A stretch of DNA of 31,803 nt from DSWT01 sp035415725 (GCA_035415725.1 DAOOGN010000048.1:1-31803); one strand, 5' to 3'; shown: positions 1 through 7,100, counted from the first letter of the stretch. Notes: generated by a model not told the origin, from the sequence alone. Translations and numbers: made by a program.

Positions 1-73
1 GCCTACCAAAGTCTACGCCAAACCTGGCATAGGGAATAAGTGGCTTAGTCAGGTTTACTAGCCTGAATAGATA
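1..73. mobile_element. Right end of a mobile element interrupting a DNA methyltransferase
   Basis: These 73 bases match 1986-2058 at 59 of 73 positions in an ungapped comparison I made by eye. In both places the similarity stops at the same base, after GCCTGAATAGATA. The complete second copy (1742-2058) is bounded by a 9-bp target duplication, which makes this the terminus of a transposable element running off the window edge. It contains the small hairpin TCAGG-8 nt-CCTGA in both copies. By analogy the target duplication here would be CGTAAAAAC (74-82), but its other copy lies outside the window. Confidence 0.75.
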
Positions 74-496
74 CGTAAAAACTAGATCAACACTTTCAGC
101 AGGCATTTCATCAAGCATAAGCGCCGAATCCCCCAGACCGACTGTGCTGCGCAGACTCGACAACCGATATTCCTTCTTATCTTGCCTTGTCTCAGTCACT
201 TTTGACTCATCTTGCTTCAATAGTCTGGCAGTCAACAGATTCGGCTTGGTGGTTTTCGATGCAAGTATTTCAGTGCTGTAGGCATCAATGACCACTTCAC
301 CTACGGCGGCCCCATTCCTTGCACACAACGGAACACGCCAATAGTGATACCTATCATCAACTTCTGGCAAACCGAGTCGAATGACTTTAGCAAGGTCAAG
401 TTCTACCAGCCAATCTTTGACAATCTGTTTGGCTTGCTGGACATCCAAAACCAAATAATCTCTTTCTTCAGATACCAATGGATGGTTACGCGCCAT
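74..496 (-). pseudogene. Site-specific DNA methyltransferase, N-terminal 141 codons, interrupted
   Basis: The minus strand is open from an ATG at 496 to the window edge. The first 141 codons have the look of the N-terminal region of N4/N6-type DNA methyltransferases, with segments such as LGLPEVDDRYHYWRVP, EVVIDAYST and LGDSALMLDEMPAESVDLVF. In that family DLVFT is followed by the catalytic motif SPPY; here the codon for T141 is followed directly by mobile-element sequence (YLFRLVNL...). A GGAG ribosome-binding site lies 9 bases before the ATG, and a TGA in the same frame lies two codons upstream, which fixes the start. The catalytic motif and all downstream parts are absent from the window, so the gene is disrupted; a remainder may lie beyond the other end of the element. 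Family assignment is from recognition of the sequence pattern, not from a search. Confidence 0.72.
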
Positions 497-499
497 GAT

Positions 500-550
500 T
501 CATCGCTCCGATGTAACCGGACCCGTGCATTCATCCACGAGAAAACGCAT
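500..550 (-). pseudogene. Possible N-terminal remnant of a DUF5615-type PIN-like toxin
   Basis: A 16-codon reading frame begins MRFLVDECTGP and then hits a stop. This opening resembles the N-terminus of DUF5615/Mut7-C PIN-like toxins (M-[KR]-FL-[VI]-DE), whose first acidic residue is in the DE pair. The remaining roughly 100 residues of such a toxin are missing. The ATG directly abuts the stop codon of the fragment upstream (551-697), and the stop lies 3 bases before the methyltransferase start. The match is only 11 residues long, so it could be chance. Confidence 0.3.
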
Positions 551-697
551 TTAGACCATCTCCAATTCTATACTGATCCAATACCGCTGTTCAAACTTAC
601 GCTGGACTTGAGCCGCCGCGCATAGATCGTCAAGACACCAAGCGTTCTTGCTGTCACTTTTGTACTCCCCACGTTCATTATAGCACCCGCAGAGGAT
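551..697 (-). pseudogene. C-terminal protein fragment upstream of the DNA methyltransferase
   Basis: Reading the minus strand from about 682 to a TAA at 551 gives 43 residues with a protein-like composition, including YNERGEYKSDSKNAWCLDD and ending EQRYWISIELEMV. There is no start codon, and a TGA lies in frame just upstream, so this can only be the tail of a larger gene cut off next to the end of the AraC gene. Its position beside a DNA methyltransferase makes a restriction-enzyme C-terminus possible, but that is inference from context; I do not recognise the family. Confidence 0.35.
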
Positions 698-711
698 TCA
701 ATATGGACCGC

Positions 712-1674
712 TTAGCCAACATTCGCCAGCGCCGATTCTCGCAGCCGTTTCACGTCACTCGACGGCGGCAGGCCGAAGAGCTTTTTGTAGTCCCGGTTGA
801 AGTAAGCGGCGTCGTTGTACCCCACGCGATAACCGGCGCTGGCCGCGTCGAGATCCTCACCGAGCATCAGTCGGCGAGCTTCCTGGAGACGTATCTGTTT
901 TTGGAATTGCAAGGGACTCATCGCGGTGACGGCCTTGAAATGGTGATGGAAGCTCGACACACTCATGCCTAGCTCCTGGGCGATGTCATCAATGCGCAGC
1001 GGCTGGTCAAACTCTTTACGGAGCCGTTCGATAGCCCTGACCATACGTTGGGTGTGTCCGCCCTGGACGGCAAGGTAACAGAGGCGATCTCCTTGTTTTC
1101 CCCTCAAGAGACGATAGACAATTTCCCGTATGATTAAGGGCGCGAGGAAGGGCGCTTCGGCAGGAGTGTCCAGCAGCCTGATAAGCCGCACCACAGCATC
1201 CAGCAGACCGGCATTCAACGCGCTGACATCGATAGCGCGCACATGGGCATAATTGCGCGGCGCGAGATGGCCGGCCTCGACCATGACGGCGCTGACGAGG
1301 GTCGGCTCGAGCTTCACCGCGAGGCTGAGGTACGGTCGCTCCGGCGACGCTTCGATGACGTGGCTCACGATGGGCAGTTCGGCTGTCGCCAGCAGGTAGT
1401 GCATCGGATCGTACTGGTAGCGGTCATCACCGAGGAAGACCTCCTTGCTGCCCTGGGCAATCACGCAAAAGGCCGGGTCAGAGACGCCGTGCGCCAACTC
1501 CGTGGGCGAGGAGGCACGGTGAAGGTGCATCCCCGGCAGTGGTTCGATCCTTCCATCTTCGCGGAGGGCGCGCACGATACGTTCGACCACCTCGGCCCTA
1601 TTGGCCTGTTCCCGCTGCGCGTCATGCGCTGCCGGCTGCACGTTCGTCCAATCCATAACCATAGTTCCATTCAT
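712..1674 (-). CDS. AraC family transcriptional regulator (AraC_N / YqhC-like)
   Basis: A 320-residue DNA-binding regulator. The first two thirds match the AraC_N cupin-like ligand domain, with PGMHLHRASSPTELAHGVSDP followed by the typical FCVIAQGSKEVFLG and RPYLSLAVKLE segments. The last ~100 residues hold two helix-turn-helix units (LRIDDIAQELGMSVSSFHHH and GYRVGYNDAAYFNRDYKKLFG). I chose the ATG at 1674 because GGGAGGT lies 6-7 bases upstream; the earlier ATG at 1689 overlaps that ribosome-binding site. The gene is divergent from an aldo/keto reductase at 2400. In enterobacteria the related YqhC controls yqhD and the aldo/keto reductase dkgA in response to aldehydes, so a similar pairing is a reasonable inference. 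A 317-bp mobile element now occupies the space between the two divergent genes and may have altered their promoters. Confidence 0.88.
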   Translation of the reverse strand: MNGTMVMDWTNVQPAAHDAQREQANRAEVVERIVRALREDGRIEPLPGMHLHRASSPTELAHGVSDPAFCVIAQGSKEVFLGDDRYQYDPMHYLLATAELPIVSHVIEASPERPYLSLAVKLEPTLVSAVMVEAGHLAPRNYAHVRAIDVSALNAGLLDAVVRLIRLLDTPAEAPFLAPLIIREIVYRLLRGKQGDRLCYLAVQGGHTQRMVRAIERLRKEFDQPLRIDDIAQELGMSVSSFHHHFKAVTAMSPLQFQKQIRLQEARRLMLGEDLDAASAGYRVGYNDAAYFNRDYKKLFGLPPSSDVKRLRESALANVG

Positions 1675-1741
1675 CTTTACACCTCCCACATTAGGAGCTC
1701 AATAGACTTTCCATAGTATAACACAGCCCAGTACGTTTTTG

Positions 1742-2058
1742 GTAACTATTCGGCCACCCTTGCCGGGTGGCGAATGGAACTTTGGGGATGGTGCATAATG
1801 GGTTGGCACTTCGGCTATAGGCGCTGGCCCTCTCATCCCCCAACCCCCTTCTCCCCCGCCAGCGGGGAAGAAGGGGGCGAAAAAGAGGGGGTACACCCCC
1901 TACAAAAATCCCCCTTCCCCAGGGAAGGGGGGCAGGGGGGATGGGCTTATAGAAACACGCCTATCGCGTCATCCACAAGCACCAGGCATACCGAAATTCG
2001 CGCCGAACCTGGTATAGGGGATAAATTACTTCATCAGGTTTACTAGCCTGAATAGATA
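1742..2058. mobile_element. 317-bp non-autonomous element (MITE-like) with 9-bp target duplication
   Basis: The element is flanked by the perfect direct repeat ACGTTTTTG (1733-1741 and 2059-2067). Its ends form short imperfect inverted repeats: left GTAACTATTCGG, right end read inward TATCTATTCAGG. No transposase is encoded. The interior is built of G/C-tract hairpins, for example CCCCTTCCC-CA-GGGAAGGGG near 1915-1934 and GGGGG-TACA-CCCCC near 1890. The right-hand 73 bases recur at 1-73. A 9-bp duplication and these ends would suit an IS4-like or similar transposase acting in trans, which is inference. It fills the divergent promoter region between the AraC gene and the small gene at 2200. 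Confidence 0.72.
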
Positions 2059-2143
2059 ACGTTTTTGTATATTTTTCGCCAAGTTTTGCAGAATTGTACA
2101 ATGATCCGCGAGAATTCTTATACTGTCCTGCGCCTCGGCGAGC

Positions 2144-2149
2144 TATAAT
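2144..2149 (+). promoter_or_regulatory. Candidate -10 box for the 2200-3371 transcription unit
   Basis: A consensus TATAAT lies 51 bases before the small gene at 2200. No good -35 hexamer stands at 16-18 bases upstream, so it may be an activator-dependent promoter, which would suit the divergent AraC regulator. This is inferred from the motif alone. Confidence 0.35.
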
Positions 2150-2199
2150 ACATGTGAGATAGAGAGATTAGACAGAGAAGAACTAACAGGAGGTTTGCA

Positions 2200-2385
2200 A
2201 TGGATCCAACCATACAATTGATTCAGCTAACGGTGAAATTTGAACGTGAAGCGGAGGCGCAACGCCGCCGACCCGTGCTGCGCACAGATGACTTTGTGGA
2301 TGACAAAACAGTTCGTAAGTCCGGGCGGAAGAATCGTATCCAAGGCAATGTGCTTTTCTGCCAACAACAGTGTGAATGTGCATAA
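2200..2385 (+). CDS. Small protein of 61 residues, unknown function
   Basis: The ATG at 2200 has a near-perfect ribosome-binding site (AGGAGG, 6 bases upstream), the main reason to accept so short a gene. The product is charged and mostly helical-looking in its first half (residues 1-25, with KFEREAEAQRRRP), and ends in a cysteine-containing tail (CQQQCEC). It has no signal peptide or membrane segment. It ends 14 bases before the aldo/keto reductase start and is probably cotranscribed with it. I do not recognise the family; a small accessory protein or a short conserved Chloroflexota protein is possible. Confidence 0.5.
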   Translation: MDPTIQLIQLTVKFEREAEAQRRRPVLRTDDFVDDKTVRKSGRKNRIQGNVLFCQQQCECA

Positions 2386-2399
2386 CTGAAAGGAGAACC

Positions 2400-3371
2400 A
2401 TGAAGACGCGTAAACTGGGCAACAGCACTCTGGAAGTTTCAGCTCTGGGACTGGGGTGTATGCGGATGAGCTACGATGAAGACCCACTCCCCGACAAGCA
2501 GGAAATGATCGCTTTCCTGCACGCCGCGGTGGAGCGGGGCATCACCTTCTTCGATACGGCGGAAGTCTATGGGCCGTTTATCAACGAAGAACTGGTGGGC
2601 GAAGCGCTTGAGCCGTTCCGGGGAAAAGTGATCATTGCCACCAAGTTCGGCTTCAAACACGCTCCGGGCACAGGGCCGAGTCCGGCAGTGGGGCTGGATA
2701 GCCGCCCGGAGCAAATCAAGCGCGTCGCCGAGGCTTCGCTCAAGCGGCTGCGGGTGGAGGCGATTGATCTGTTCTATCAACACCGCGTTGATCCCAACGT
2801 GCCCATCGAAGATGTGGCCGGCGCGGTGAAAGACCTGATTCAGGCCGGCAAGGTCAAGCACTTTGGGCTTTCGGAAGCTCCCGCCGACATCATCCGCCGC
2901 GCCCATGCCGTCCAGCCCGTCACCGCCGTGCAAAGCGAATATTCAATCTGGTGGCGTGTCATCGAAGAGAACGGGGTGCTGGCGACCTGCGAAGAACTCG
3001 GCATCGGCCTTGTGCCCTACAGTCCCCTGGGCCGCGGCTACCTGACCGGCAAGATCGACGAGAATACGACCTTCGCCGCTAACGACATCCGCAGCCACAA
3101 TCCCCGCTTTACGCCGGAGGCAATCAAAGCCAACCGGGTGGTGATCGAGTTGCTTGAGCAGATGGCCGCACGGCACGCCGCCACCCCCACCCAGATTGCC
3201 CTGGCCTGGCTGTTGGCCCAAAAGCCCTGGATCGTGCCTATCCCCGGCTCACGCCGGTTGGCGCATCTGGAGGACAACCTCGGCGCGCTCGACGTGGCGT
3301 TGACGGCGGACGATCTCGACGAGATTGACACGGCGATGTCACAGATCACGGTGGTCGGCGACCGATATTAG
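2400..3371 (+). CDS. Aldo/keto reductase
   Basis: A 323-residue NADPH-dependent oxidoreductase of the aldo/keto reductase superfamily, reducing aldehydes or ketones in the cytoplasm. The catalytic tetrad is visible: Asp52 and Tyr57 (FFDTAEVYGP), Lys82 (IIATKFGF) and His128 (DLFYQHRVDPNVP). The cofactor-binding end is present as VPIPGSRRLAHLEDN. Length and spacing fit the single-domain bacterial AKR11/13-like group. The start at 2400 has AAGGAG 6 bases upstream; a longer frame from 2376 lacks this. It follows the 61-residue gene by 14 bases and is divergent from an AraC-type regulator, a layout known for aldehyde-responsive yqhC/dkgA loci. The substrate cannot be told from the sequence. Confidence 0.93.
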   Translation: MKTRKLGNSTLEVSALGLGCMRMSYDEDPLPDKQEMIAFLHAAVERGITFFDTAEVYGPFINEELVGEALEPFRGKVIIATKFGFKHAPGTGPSPAVGLDSRPEQIKRVAEASLKRLRVEAIDLFYQHRVDPNVPIEDVAGAVKDLIQAGKVKHFGLSEAPADIIRRAHAVQPVTAVQSEYSIWWRVIEENGVLATCEELGIGLVPYSPLGRGYLTGKIDENTTFAANDIRSHNPRFTPEAIKANRVVIELLEQMAARHAATPTQIALAWLLAQKPWIVPIPGSRRLAHLEDNLGALDVALTADDLDEIDTAMSQITVVGDRY

Positions 3372-3532
3372 AGAAAAATACAACTCTGAAAAATTTAAAG
3401 AGAAAATCCAATATCACCAGGAGTTAGCATGCTATTCAACTCCACAGCGGCGAACCGGGGGACATCATTTCCTGACCCCCGATTTTATCGCGCCGCTGGT
3501 GACGGAAGTCAATGGCACGTCCAAGAGGAGAT
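3372..3532 (+). other. Intergenic stretch with the tail of an unrecognised upstream gene
   Basis: Two overlapping frames cover this stretch. One runs to SKRR followed by TAG at 3532-3534, ending in PDFIAPLVTEVNGTSKRR. If the palindromic element at 3533-3654 is removed, this frame would end in a TGA overlapping the MFS start codon (TGATG), as in translationally coupled genes. The other opens at an ATG at 3429 behind CAGGAG and is cut by the element at 3581. I cannot name either product. The likeliest reading is the 3' remnant of a gene once cotranscribed with the transporter. Confidence 0.35.
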
Positions 3533-3654
3533 AGGACTTACGCCAATTTCCGTTTGTAGTGACGGCTTTAGCCGTTCTTAGCTCCTAAGAGACGCTTGAA
3601 GGCGTCACTACAAATCCTCCACCGCTTGATTCGAGCCAGGCTCGTGTAAGTCCT
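3533..3654. mobile_element. 122-bp palindromic MITE
   Basis: The terminal inverted repeats are AGGACTTACGC (left) and AGGACTTACACG (right, read inward). Inside, TTTGTAGTGACGGCTTTAGC on the left pairs with a near-complementary stretch ending CGTCACTACAAA on the right (about 3601-3613), so almost the whole element can fold into one long hairpin. It is flanked by GAT on both sides (3530-3532 and 3655-3657), a possible 3-bp target duplication. No coding capacity. It has landed between the ribosome-binding site and the start codon of the MFS gene. Confidence 0.72.
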
Positions 3655-3655
3655 G

Positions 3656-4122
3656 ATGATGTTAACCACGACAGAAACACCAGCGATTTCCACCCCCCAG
3701 GACCTGACAACCCCACGCAAAGCTGCCCTGGGGTTGTGGGCCGTCTTTATCACGCAGTTTGTCAGTTATCTCTTCATCAACGCCCGCAACATTGCCCAGC
3801 CGGTCATGATCGCCGAATTCAATGGGATGGCGTTGTTTTCCTGGTGGATCGCGCTGCCTGCCCTCTGCGGTTCCGTGGGCACCGTGCTGTTTGGCAAGCT
3901 CTCGGATATGTACGGGCGGCGTGCGATTTTGCTCACGTCGCTGGCACTTTTTTGAGCGGCTTGTGCCTGGTGCCGCTAAACGCCTCGATGCTGTTTGCCA
4001 TTGCCGCCAGTATGTTCATGAGCCTGGGCCATTGGCCGATCGTCCCCTTGTGTTTCGCGGCGGTGGGGGATCTGTTCCCGCCGGCAGCGCGCGCCAAATG
4101 GACGGGCTTGCTCAACCTGCCT
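3656..4122 (+). pseudogene. MFS transporter, frameshifted and C-terminally truncated
   Basis: The first frame (to the stop at 3953-3955) encodes the start of a major facilitator protein of the drug-transport type: a membrane segment around GLWAVFITQFVSYLF and the loop 2-3 signature GKLSDMYGRRAILL. After a run of six T (3949-3954) the reading continues in another frame with SGLCLVPLNASMLFAIAASM and a further membrane segment. Adding one T restores LALFLSGL, so one base was lost from the run. Homology then stops near 4122 after only about 155 of the expected 450-500 residues. The start codon has no ribosome-binding site, because a MITE lies directly before it. Three independent lesions make it a clear pseudogene. 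Confidence 0.8.
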
Positions 4123-4135
4123 AGTAGATTTCATC

Positions 4136-4174
4136 TTGACATTCCTGATTTCTAATTTATAATTATTATAAATT
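4136..4174 (+). promoter_or_regulatory. Consensus promoter with overlapping PerR box
   Basis: TTGACA (4136-4141), a 16-base spacer and TATAAT (4158-4163) form a full-consensus sigma-70 promoter. The -10 box lies inside a perfect inverted repeat with 10-bp arms AATTTATAAT and one central base (4154-4174). Its core, TTATAATTATTATAA (4157-4171), is identical to the PerR box consensus described in Bacillus. The site is 31 bases upstream of the Fur/PerR-like gene at 4202, so the regulator very likely represses its own operon by covering the -10 box. Confidence 0.85.
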
Positions 4175-4201
4175 ACCAAGCTGTATAAATGAGAATGCTC
4201 T

Positions 4202-4633
4202 ATGCCATCCCTGGACATACTTCTCGAATTATTCCGCCAGAGCGGGCGTAAAATCACACCGCAGCGGCGCGCCATCCTGGAACTGCTGGCCCGGAACGAT
4301 GCGCATCCAACAGCAGAGGAAATCTACCAACAGGTCGCAGCGACGATGCCCGACGTCTCGTGTGCGACAGTCTACAACACGTTGCGTGAACTAGTCGCAT
4401 TGGGCGCCTTGACCACCGTGCCAGACTTGAGCGGGGGCCGCCTGCGCTATGACACCCAGACGAACCTCCATCATCATTTGTTCTGTATGCGCTGCCACGC
4501 TTTGGCCGACGTCCGGCGCGATTTTGACCCCTTGTATCTCACACCCGCGGAAACGGCGGGCTATCAAATTATCGGACAGCAAGTGACGTTCTATGGCCTC
4601 TGCCCGGAATGTCAGAAACACACAGTTAAGTAA
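4202..4633 (+). CDS. perR: Fur family regulator, PerR-like peroxide/metal sensor
   Basis: A 143-residue Fur-superfamily repressor. Residues 1-80 form the winged helix (KITPQRRAILELLARNDAHP, TVYNTLRELVALG). The C-terminal half carries a histidine cluster at 90-92 and two CxxC pairs, Cys95/Cys98 and Cys134/Cys137, the structural zinc site. Candidate regulatory metal ligands are His35, Asp84, His90/His92 and Asp103. An aspartate at the last position is what distinguishes PerR from most Fur proteins, so peroxide sensing by histidine oxidation is likely. A perfect PerR box overlaps its promoter. There is no strong ribosome-binding site before the ATG. It is followed 17 bases later by an iron exporter, so the pair probably limits free iron during peroxide stress. 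Confidence 0.85.
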   Translation: MPSLDILLELFRQSGRKITPQRRAILELLARNDAHPTAEEIYQQVAATMPDVSCATVYNTLRELVALGALTTVPDLSGGRLRYDTQTNLHHHLFCMRCHALADVRRDFDPLYLTPAETAGYQIIGQQVTFYGLCPECQKHTVK

Positions 4634-4650
4634 ATTTAGGAAAGGTGAAT

Positions 4651-5523
4651 ATGTCTATCGGTCAGGAAATACATAATCAGTTGTTGCGCCGTCAACGCGA
4701 CGAAATCACTGAGTACCATATCTACCGGCGACTGGCGCAGACCATCAAAACGCCCGAGAACCGGCAGATTCTCGAGAAGATCGCCGCCGACGAGCTGCGT
4801 CACTATCACCAATGGAAGACCTACACGCAGGAAGAAGTCCAACCGGAACGCTTGAAAATCCGGTGGTATTACGGGATCAGCCGCGTCTTCGGATTCACGT
4901 TTGGGATCAAGTTGATGGAACACGGCGAACAAGGCGCGCAGGAAAATTACGATCACCTGAAACCATGGATCCCCGAAGCTGAGACTATTGCGCAGGAAGA
5001 AAATGCCCACGAAGAGGCTTTGATCGTCATGCTCGACGAAGAAAGATTGCACTATGCCGGCTCGATGGTCTTGGGGTTAAACGATGCATTGGTCGAACTC
5101 ACGGGCACGTTGGCCGGGCTGACGCTCGCCTTCCAGAATACGCGTTTGATTGCGTTGAGCGGTATGATTACGGGCATCGCGGCGGCATTGTCGATGGGGA
5201 CCTCCGAGTATTTGTCCACCAAATCAGAAGCCGACGATAAGAATCCGCTCAAAGCATCGCTTTACACCGGCGCGGCGTACATTGTGACGGTGCTGCTCCT
5301 CATTTTACCCTACTTGCTCTTGCAAAATTACTACGTGGCCCTCGCTGTGACGATGATAGTAGCCATTGCTATCATTGCCATTTTCAACTACTACATTGCT
5401 ATTGCCAAAGACGAGCCGTTCAAGCGGCGTTTCCTGGAAATGGCAGGGTTGAGCCTGGGCGTCGCGGCGTTGAGCTTTGTGGTCGGGCTGATCGTCCGCC
5501 AGGTTTTTGGTGTCGAGGTCTGA
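4651..5523 (+). CDS. mbfA: MbfA-like ferritin-domain/VIT1 iron exporter
   Basis: A 290-residue fusion. Residues 1-135 form a rubrerythrin/ferritin-like diiron domain with carboxylate-histidine motifs at Glu18/Glu21, EKIAADELRH (Glu48, His51) and QEENAHEEAL (Glu117, His120). Residues 138-290 form a VIT1/CCC1 transporter domain starting SMVLGLNDALVELTGTLAGL, with the conserved GTSEYLSTKSEAD segment and about five membrane helices. This is the architecture of MbfA, which senses or binds iron in the cytosol and exports it across the inner membrane. ATG 4651 was preferred over GTG 4645, since the purine-rich AGGAAAGG lies upstream of the former. It is the second gene of the perR operon and ends at a terminator. 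Confidence 0.87.
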   Translation: MSIGQEIHNQLLRRQRDEITEYHIYRRLAQTIKTPENRQILEKIAADELRHYHQWKTYTQEEVQPERLKIRWYYGISRVFGFTFGIKLMEHGEQGAQENYDHLKPWIPEAETIAQEENAHEEALIVMLDEERLHYAGSMVLGLNDALVELTGTLAGLTLAFQNTRLIALSGMITGIAAALSMGTSEYLSTKSEADDKNPLKASLYTGAAYIVTVLLLILPYLLLQNYYVALAVTMIVAIAIIAIFNYYIAIAKDEPFKRRFLEMAGLSLGVAALSFVVGLIVRQVFGVEV

Positions 5524-5562
5524 AAGAACTGCTTCGTAAGCTGCAAAAATCCGCCCCCTTGC

Positions 5563-5603
5563 CGTCGGACAGGAGAACATAGAGCCTGTCCGACGTTGCT
5601 TTT
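5563..5603 (+). terminator. Rho-independent terminator of the perR-mbfA operon
   Basis: A perfect 11-bp stem (CGTCGGACAGG at 5563-5573 with CCTGTCCGACG at 5585-5595) and an 11-base loop, followed by TTGCTTTT. It lies 40 bases after the mbfA stop. Confidence 0.8.
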
Positions 5604-5693
5604 ATGGCAAACCGGCGTATGATGCTTATCGTCACCCTGGCGAAAGCAGGGAAGCGGGCGCTTAGACTCGCGCCCAATCCAAACGAGGAACTT

Positions 5694-7082
5694 ATGTCAG
5701 AAAACTCAGCTATGAATCCGTCGCCCCTTACCGAGCGGCTTTCGCGCCGCACCAAGCTGTTTTACGGAGTAGGCGATACCGGCTTCAGCCTGACCTCCAC
5801 CTTGCTCGGTGCCTACTTTGCCATCTTCCTCACCGACGTGGTCGGGATCGCGCCGGGTATCGCTGCGGCGGCCATCTTCATCGGGCGCAGTTGGGACTAC
5901 ATCAACGACCCGCTCATCGGCCACATCTCCGACCGCACGCGGACGCGCTGGGGACGCCGCCGCCCCTTCCTGCTTTTCGGCGCCATTCCCTACGCCCTGG
6001 TCTTCATGCTGCTCTGGTGGCGACCGCCGTGGACGAACAATGTGGCCCTGGCGGTGTACTATGCGGCGGCTTACGTCGTCTTTGACACGGCGGCGACATT
6101 CGTCTACATGCCCTATTTCGCTCTCACCCCCGAACTGACGTCGGACTACGACGAGCGCACCGCCCTCACTTCGTACCGGATGTTCTTCTCGATCCTCGGC
6201 AGTCTGATCTCGTTCACCCTGCCGCTGGTGATCGTCGGCTCGTTCACACCGCAGAATACGCCGCGTGTGCTGACGATGGGTATCATCTTCGGCGTGACGG
6301 CGGCGTTGGCGGTGCTCATCACGTTCTTGGGGACGCGGGAACGCGCGGTGTTTATGACGCAGGCGCAGCCAGGCCTGAAGCAATCCCTGCGCGCCGCCAA
6401 AAATAACCGGGCCTTTCGCTTTAGTTTGGGGATTTTCCTGTGCACCTGGGTTGTCGTCAGCATTGTCCAGGCCAGCTTGCTCTACTTTATCAAATATGTG
6501 ATCCAGCGTGAGGCTCAGAGCGATCTGATCATGGGACTGATTTTCGTCACAGCCATCGTCGCCCTGCCCTTTTGGGAATGGGCTTCGCGGCACAAGAGCA
6601 AGCAGTGGGCCTACATCGTCGGCATCGCGTTCTGGGCGGTCATGCAACTGGTGCTGATCACGGTGAACGCCAACACCGCCCTCCCGCTGATCTACCTGCT
6701 CTGTGTGATGGCCGGCATCGGCGTCAGCGCGGCGCACGTGCTGCCCTGGTCGCTCATCCCCGACGCGGTGGAATGGGGGGAGTGGGAGACCGGCGAGCGC
6801 CACGAGGGAATGTTTTACAGCCTGATCACGCTGTCGGAAAAAGTCGCCTCGTCCATCGCGGTGCCGCTTGCGCTGTTGTTGCTGGATGTGACCGGGTACA
6901 TCCCCAATGCCGTGCAACAACCTGCCAGTGCGCTGTGGGGCATCCGGCTGATTATGGGGCCGATCCCGGCGGCACTGCTGGGGCTGGGCATTGTGTTGGC
7001 CTTCAAGTATCCGTTGACCCGCGCTCGCTATGCTCAACTGGTGCAAGACTTAGAGCAGCGGCGTTTACAGTCCGTAGATTGA
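5694..7082 (+). CDS. GPH family sugar-cation symporter (MelB-like MFS)
   Basis: A 462-residue inner-membrane transporter with about 12 hydrophobic segments. The family signature NDPLIGHISDRTRTRWGRRR in the first cytoplasmic loop is the glycoside-pentoside-hexuronide hallmark, and SLIPDAVEWGEWETGERHEG in the second half is the matching late-loop motif. The likely role is proton- or sodium-coupled uptake of a glycoside or pentoside; the substrate cannot be assigned. I chose the ATG at 5694, with GAGGAAC just upstream. A longer frame from 5604 would add 30 residues (MANRRMMLIV...) that begin inside the preceding terminator region and have no family counterpart. The next gene follows after 18 bases. 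Confidence 0.9.
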   Translation: MSENSAMNPSPLTERLSRRTKLFYGVGDTGFSLTSTLLGAYFAIFLTDVVGIAPGIAAAAIFIGRSWDYINDPLIGHISDRTRTRWGRRRPFLLFGAIPYALVFMLLWWRPPWTNNVALAVYYAAAYVVFDTAATFVYMPYFALTPELTSDYDERTALTSYRMFFSILGSLISFTLPLVIVGSFTPQNTPRVLTMGIIFGVTAALAVLITFLGTRERAVFMTQAQPGLKQSLRAAKNNRAFRFSLGIFLCTWVVVSIVQASLLYFIKYVIQREAQSDLIMGLIFVTAIVALPFWEWASRHKSKQWAYIVGIAFWAVMQLVLITVNANTALPLIYLLCVMAGIGVSAAHVLPWSLIPDAVEWGEWETGERHEGMFYSLITLSEKVASSIAVPLALLLLDVTGYIPNAVQQPASALWGIRLIMGPIPAALLGLGIVLAFKYPLTRARYAQLVQDLEQRRLQSVD

Positions 7083-7100
7083 GCCGGGGGAGCGCTTCTG

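Noticed and set aside
344..625. Plus-strand frame of 93 residues
   Set aside because: It runs opposite to the methyltransferase and remnant frames, which have recognisable content; it has no ribosome-binding site or known motif.
5706..7046. Long minus-strand frame of 446 residues
   Set aside because: It mirrors the GPH transporter gene in antisense, and its composition (many Arg, His, Gln, Asp) is typical of an antisense shadow of GC-rich coding DNA.
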